The notes under the pieces: generated by a model
The model's input: the letters and a program-made list of their open reading frames with translations, nothing else
What the model was told of the DNA's origin: nothing
Database searches by the model: none
Source of the DNA: an uncultured Muribaculaceae bacterium
GTDB taxonomy: Bacteria > Bacteroidota > Bacteroidia > Bacteroidales > Muribaculaceae
Reading direction: 5' to 3'
NCBI GenBank assembly: GCA_910583675.1
Contig: CAJTYH010000066.1
Location: forward strand, 1 to 8,912
Length of the DNA: 8,912 nucleotides
Shown here: positions 7,364 through 8,912 of the stretch, piece by piece
Layout: the number at the start of each line of letters is the position of its first letter
Position numbering within the stretch: position 1 is the stretch's first letter
Program-made: the position numbers and the translations under genes

Positions 7364-7426
7364 ACAGAGTTTTCCGATAGGCACAACCTACACCGTTTGA
7401 TGCAATTGGCACTGTATTGAAAAGGA

Positions 7427-8695
7427 TTACTGCCATTCATCTTTCAACAGAAAATCGAATAGTCCGGTAAAATATATTCCGTCATCATCGGTATATGGCA
7501 TTATTTCATCGCCGACAACTACAATCTTTTTGAATGAATCGGAAATTTTCAAGAGGGACGCGAGTTCCTGCTCCCGCTTTTCCTCCGACGGTATCGAGTA
7601 CGCAGACTGGATATAATATTTTTGGCTTCCTTTGTTGGCGATGAAGTCAATCTCACGCTGTGAATATGACGTTTTACCGTCTTTCATTTCACGGGTTTCT
7701 ACTACGCCCACATCCACAAGATAACCGAGCACACGCAAATGATTGTATAGGATATTCTCCATTATGTGCGTCGGCTCCTGTTGGCGAAAATTCAACCTCG
7801 CGTTTCTAAGACCTATATCTATACAGTAGTATTTCTTATTGGTTTCATAATAGCGTCTACCCTTGACATCGTATCTTTCCGCGCTTTCAAATAAGAAGGC
7901 ATTTTCAAGATAGTCAATATAGGATGATACAGTCTTGGAATCAATCTTCATCCTCTGCACCGATTCAAGGGTGTTTGCTATGCGTGCCGGATTAGTGAGC
8001 GAGCCAATGGAACTGCACAACGAGGTGGCAAGCCGTGAAATAGCGAGTTCATTCCTTACTTTATTCCTTTCCACCACATCATCAATATAAGTTTTGTCCC
8101 ACAGGTTCTGAAGATAGTTTATTTTCTGCTCATCATGGGAATAGTGGATAAGACGCGGCATCCCGCCAAAGGTTGAGTAAACTTTCCATGCCTCGCGGAC
8201 ATCATAGTGCAATGCCTGATAAAACTCTCGGAAGGACAAGGGAAACACCCTTATCTCATCGCCCCTGCCACGGAATATAGTCCGTATGTCTTTTGACAGG
8301 AAACGTGAGTTACTGCCAGTCACGTATACATCTATATTGTCATGGCTATTAAGGCCGTTTACAAGCCGCTCAAAATTCTCAAGTTCCTGTATCTCGTCAA
8401 GAAAGACATAATAATTCTCGGTATCGCTCTTTATTAGTGAGTAGATATTATGCTTTACAGCTTTTGGATCAAGAATGTCGAAATCATATTTGTCATCATC
8501 CTTGTCAAAATCCAAAGCTATGATATTTTCAGAGGGCACTCCTTGTTCAGTAAGATAATCCCGATATATGTGACTTAATAGCCATGATTTGCCACACCGA
8601 CGTGGACCGGTTATAATCTTTACCTCACCGTTATCTCTTCTGATAATAAGCTTGTTGAGATAAGAGTCTCTCTGTATGTATTTGGGTTCGCTCAT
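7427..8695 (-). CDS. AAA_14/DUF4143 family ATP-binding protein
   Basis: This 422-residue protein belongs to the single-gene ATPase family common in Bacteroidales. The N-terminal AAA_14 domain has Walker A GPRRCGKS at 30-37, Walker B YYVFLDEIQ at 95-103 (Asp100, Glu101) and a sensor-like TGSNSRFLS at 126-134. A winged-helix-like region follows, about 215-275. The C-terminal DUF4143 domain shows a PD-(D/E)XK-like pattern: Glu313 in MENILYNHL, Glu348/Asp350 in REIDF, and Gln363 in YYIQSAY, in place of the ExK seen in active nucleases. No transmembrane segment or signal is visible, so it is cytoplasmic. The cellular role of the family is not established; defence or mobile-element links are inference. 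The length is normal and the frame intact. Its base composition is clearly more AT-rich than that of the flanking genes, and a 40-bp inverted repeat covers its promoter. The ATG at 8695 fits the promoter position. Confidence 0.92.
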   Translation of the reverse strand: MSEPKYIQRDSYLNKLIIRRDNGEVKIITGPRRCGKSWLLSHIYRDYLTEQGVPSENIIALDFDKDDDKYDFDILDPKAVKHNIYSLIKSDTENYYVFLDEIQELENFERLVNGLNSHDNIDVYVTGSNSRFLSKDIRTIFRGRGDEIRVFPLSFREFYQALHYDVREAWKVYSTFGGMPRLIHYSHDEQKINYLQNLWDKTYIDDVVERNKVRNELAISRLATSLCSSIGSLTNPARIANTLESVQRMKIDSKTVSSYIDYLENAFLFESAERYDVKGRRYYETNKKYYCIDIGLRNARLNFRQQEPTHIMENILYNHLRVLGYLVDVGVVETREMKDGKTSYSQREIDFIANKGSQKYYIQSAYSIPSEEKREQELASLLKISDSFKKIVVVGDEIMPYTDDDGIYFTGLFDFLLKDEWQ

Positions 8696-8700
8696 TTTCC

Positions 8701-8748
8701 TATTCCGAATTCACTGCAAATTTACAGTGTTTTCGGAATACAACCAAA
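8701..8748 (-). promoter_or_regulatory. Promoter of the AAA ATPase gene inside a 40-bp inverted repeat
   Basis: On the minus strand TTTG (8748-8745) is followed after 20 bp by TAAATTTG (8724-8717), an exact Bacteroidetes promoter. The -7 box forms the 8-bp centre of an inverted repeat whose 16-nt arms, 8701-8716 and 8725-8740, are complementary at 14 positions (TATTCCGAA and CACTG blocks). The transcript would start near 8710, inside the downstream arm, leaving a leader of about 15 nt. The geometry fits a DNA operator rather than an RNA hairpin and suggests repression, perhaps by a dimeric regulator encoded elsewhere. Confidence 0.7.
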
Positions 8749-8756
8749 TTCTATAT

Positions 8757-8849
8757 TTACTGCATGGCTTCAATCTTTCCGAAAAACACATTATATGCCT
8801 CGCTGAAAGCGACCGAACCGATAAAATCCTTATATTTCAACGCATTCAT
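8757..8849 (-). pseudogene. Truncated HicB-family antitoxin remnant
   Basis: From the ATG at 8849 the frame encodes 30 residues ending at TAA (8757-8759). It contains KYKDFIGSVAFSEAYNVFFG, followed by KIE. This matches the N-terminal signature of HicB-type antitoxins (KYKGYIGSVEFSEEDNVFYGKI-like), which are normally over 100 residues; here the rest of the partially degraded RNase-H-like fold and the DNA-binding helix-turn-helix or ribbon-helix-helix domain are missing. The frame is also open upstream through the window edge at 8912, but those 21 codons resemble nothing I know. No HicA toxin is visible. The AAA ATPase promoter begins only 9 bp beyond the stop, so the loss probably accompanied insertion or deletion at this site. 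A functional small protein cannot be excluded but is unlikely. Confidence 0.6.
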
Positions 8850-8862
8850 AGACTTCGTCACA

Positions 8863-8879
8863 ATTATTTGGAAAGCCAC
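8863..8879. repeat. 17-bp direct repeat, right copy
   Basis: This is identical to 7347-7363 and in the same orientation, 1499 bp away. It lies just upstream of the HicB remnant on the minus strand. In one minus-strand frame entering from the right edge (8911 to 8864) an open reading of 15 codons ends at a TAA inside this repeat, which could be the tail of an unseen gene. Confidence 0.6.
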
Positions 8880-8912
8880 CTGACGGGGAAAACTTTCTCT
8901 ACGGCCTTTCGG

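Overview
The window looks like a chromosomal segment of a gut-type Bacteroidales bacterium, plausibly Muribaculaceae or a close relative (inference). Reasons: four candidate promoters fit the Bacteroidetes pattern (TTG/TTTG, a 19-20 bp spacer, then TAnnTTTG or TAnnTTCG); the start codons follow A-rich stretches rather than Shine-Dalgarno motifs; and the gene content (anaerobic 2-oxoacid:ferredoxin oxidoreductase, secreted discoidin-like/CotH protein, secreted ricin-B/GH2 beta-galactosidase, AAA/DUF4143 ATPase) is typical of that order.

Layout. 1-991, minus strand: the start of a 2-oxoacid:ferredoxin oxidoreductase operon, a 76-aa two-cluster ferredoxin subunit followed by the N-terminal 228 residues of a VorB-type subunit that runs off the left edge. 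992-1601: a 610-bp divergent intergenic region with a minus-strand promoter for the oxidoreductase operon, a plus-strand promoter for the next gene, and between them a 188-bp nested palindrome belonging to neither transcript. 1602-3563, plus: a secreted CotH-kinase-family protein with an N-terminal discoidin-like region. 3650-7237, plus: a secreted LacZ-type GH2 beta-galactosidase with an added N-terminal ricin-B domain, ending at a 15-bp stem-loop. 7427-8695, minus: an AT-richer AAA_14/DUF4143 ATPase. 8757-8849, minus: a 30-codon HicB-antitoxin-like remnant that reaches towards the right edge.

How the parts relate. The oxidoreductase subunits serve anaerobic oxidation or synthesis of branched-chain or related 2-oxoacids. 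The CotH protein and beta-galactosidase are both predicted to be exported and lie in tandem, but a separate promoter-like sequence stands before the second, so a shared role is not shown. The ATPase with the HicB remnant looks like accessory DNA: lower GC, a decayed antitoxin, and a 17-bp exact direct repeat at both sides.

The most unusual signals are non-coding. The 188-bp palindrome has an internal loop in which every non-Watson-Crick pair is part of a tandem G.A/A.G step. Two promoters, for the beta-galactosidase and for the ATPase, are each embedded in a near-perfect 40-bp inverted repeat, suggesting dedicated operators.
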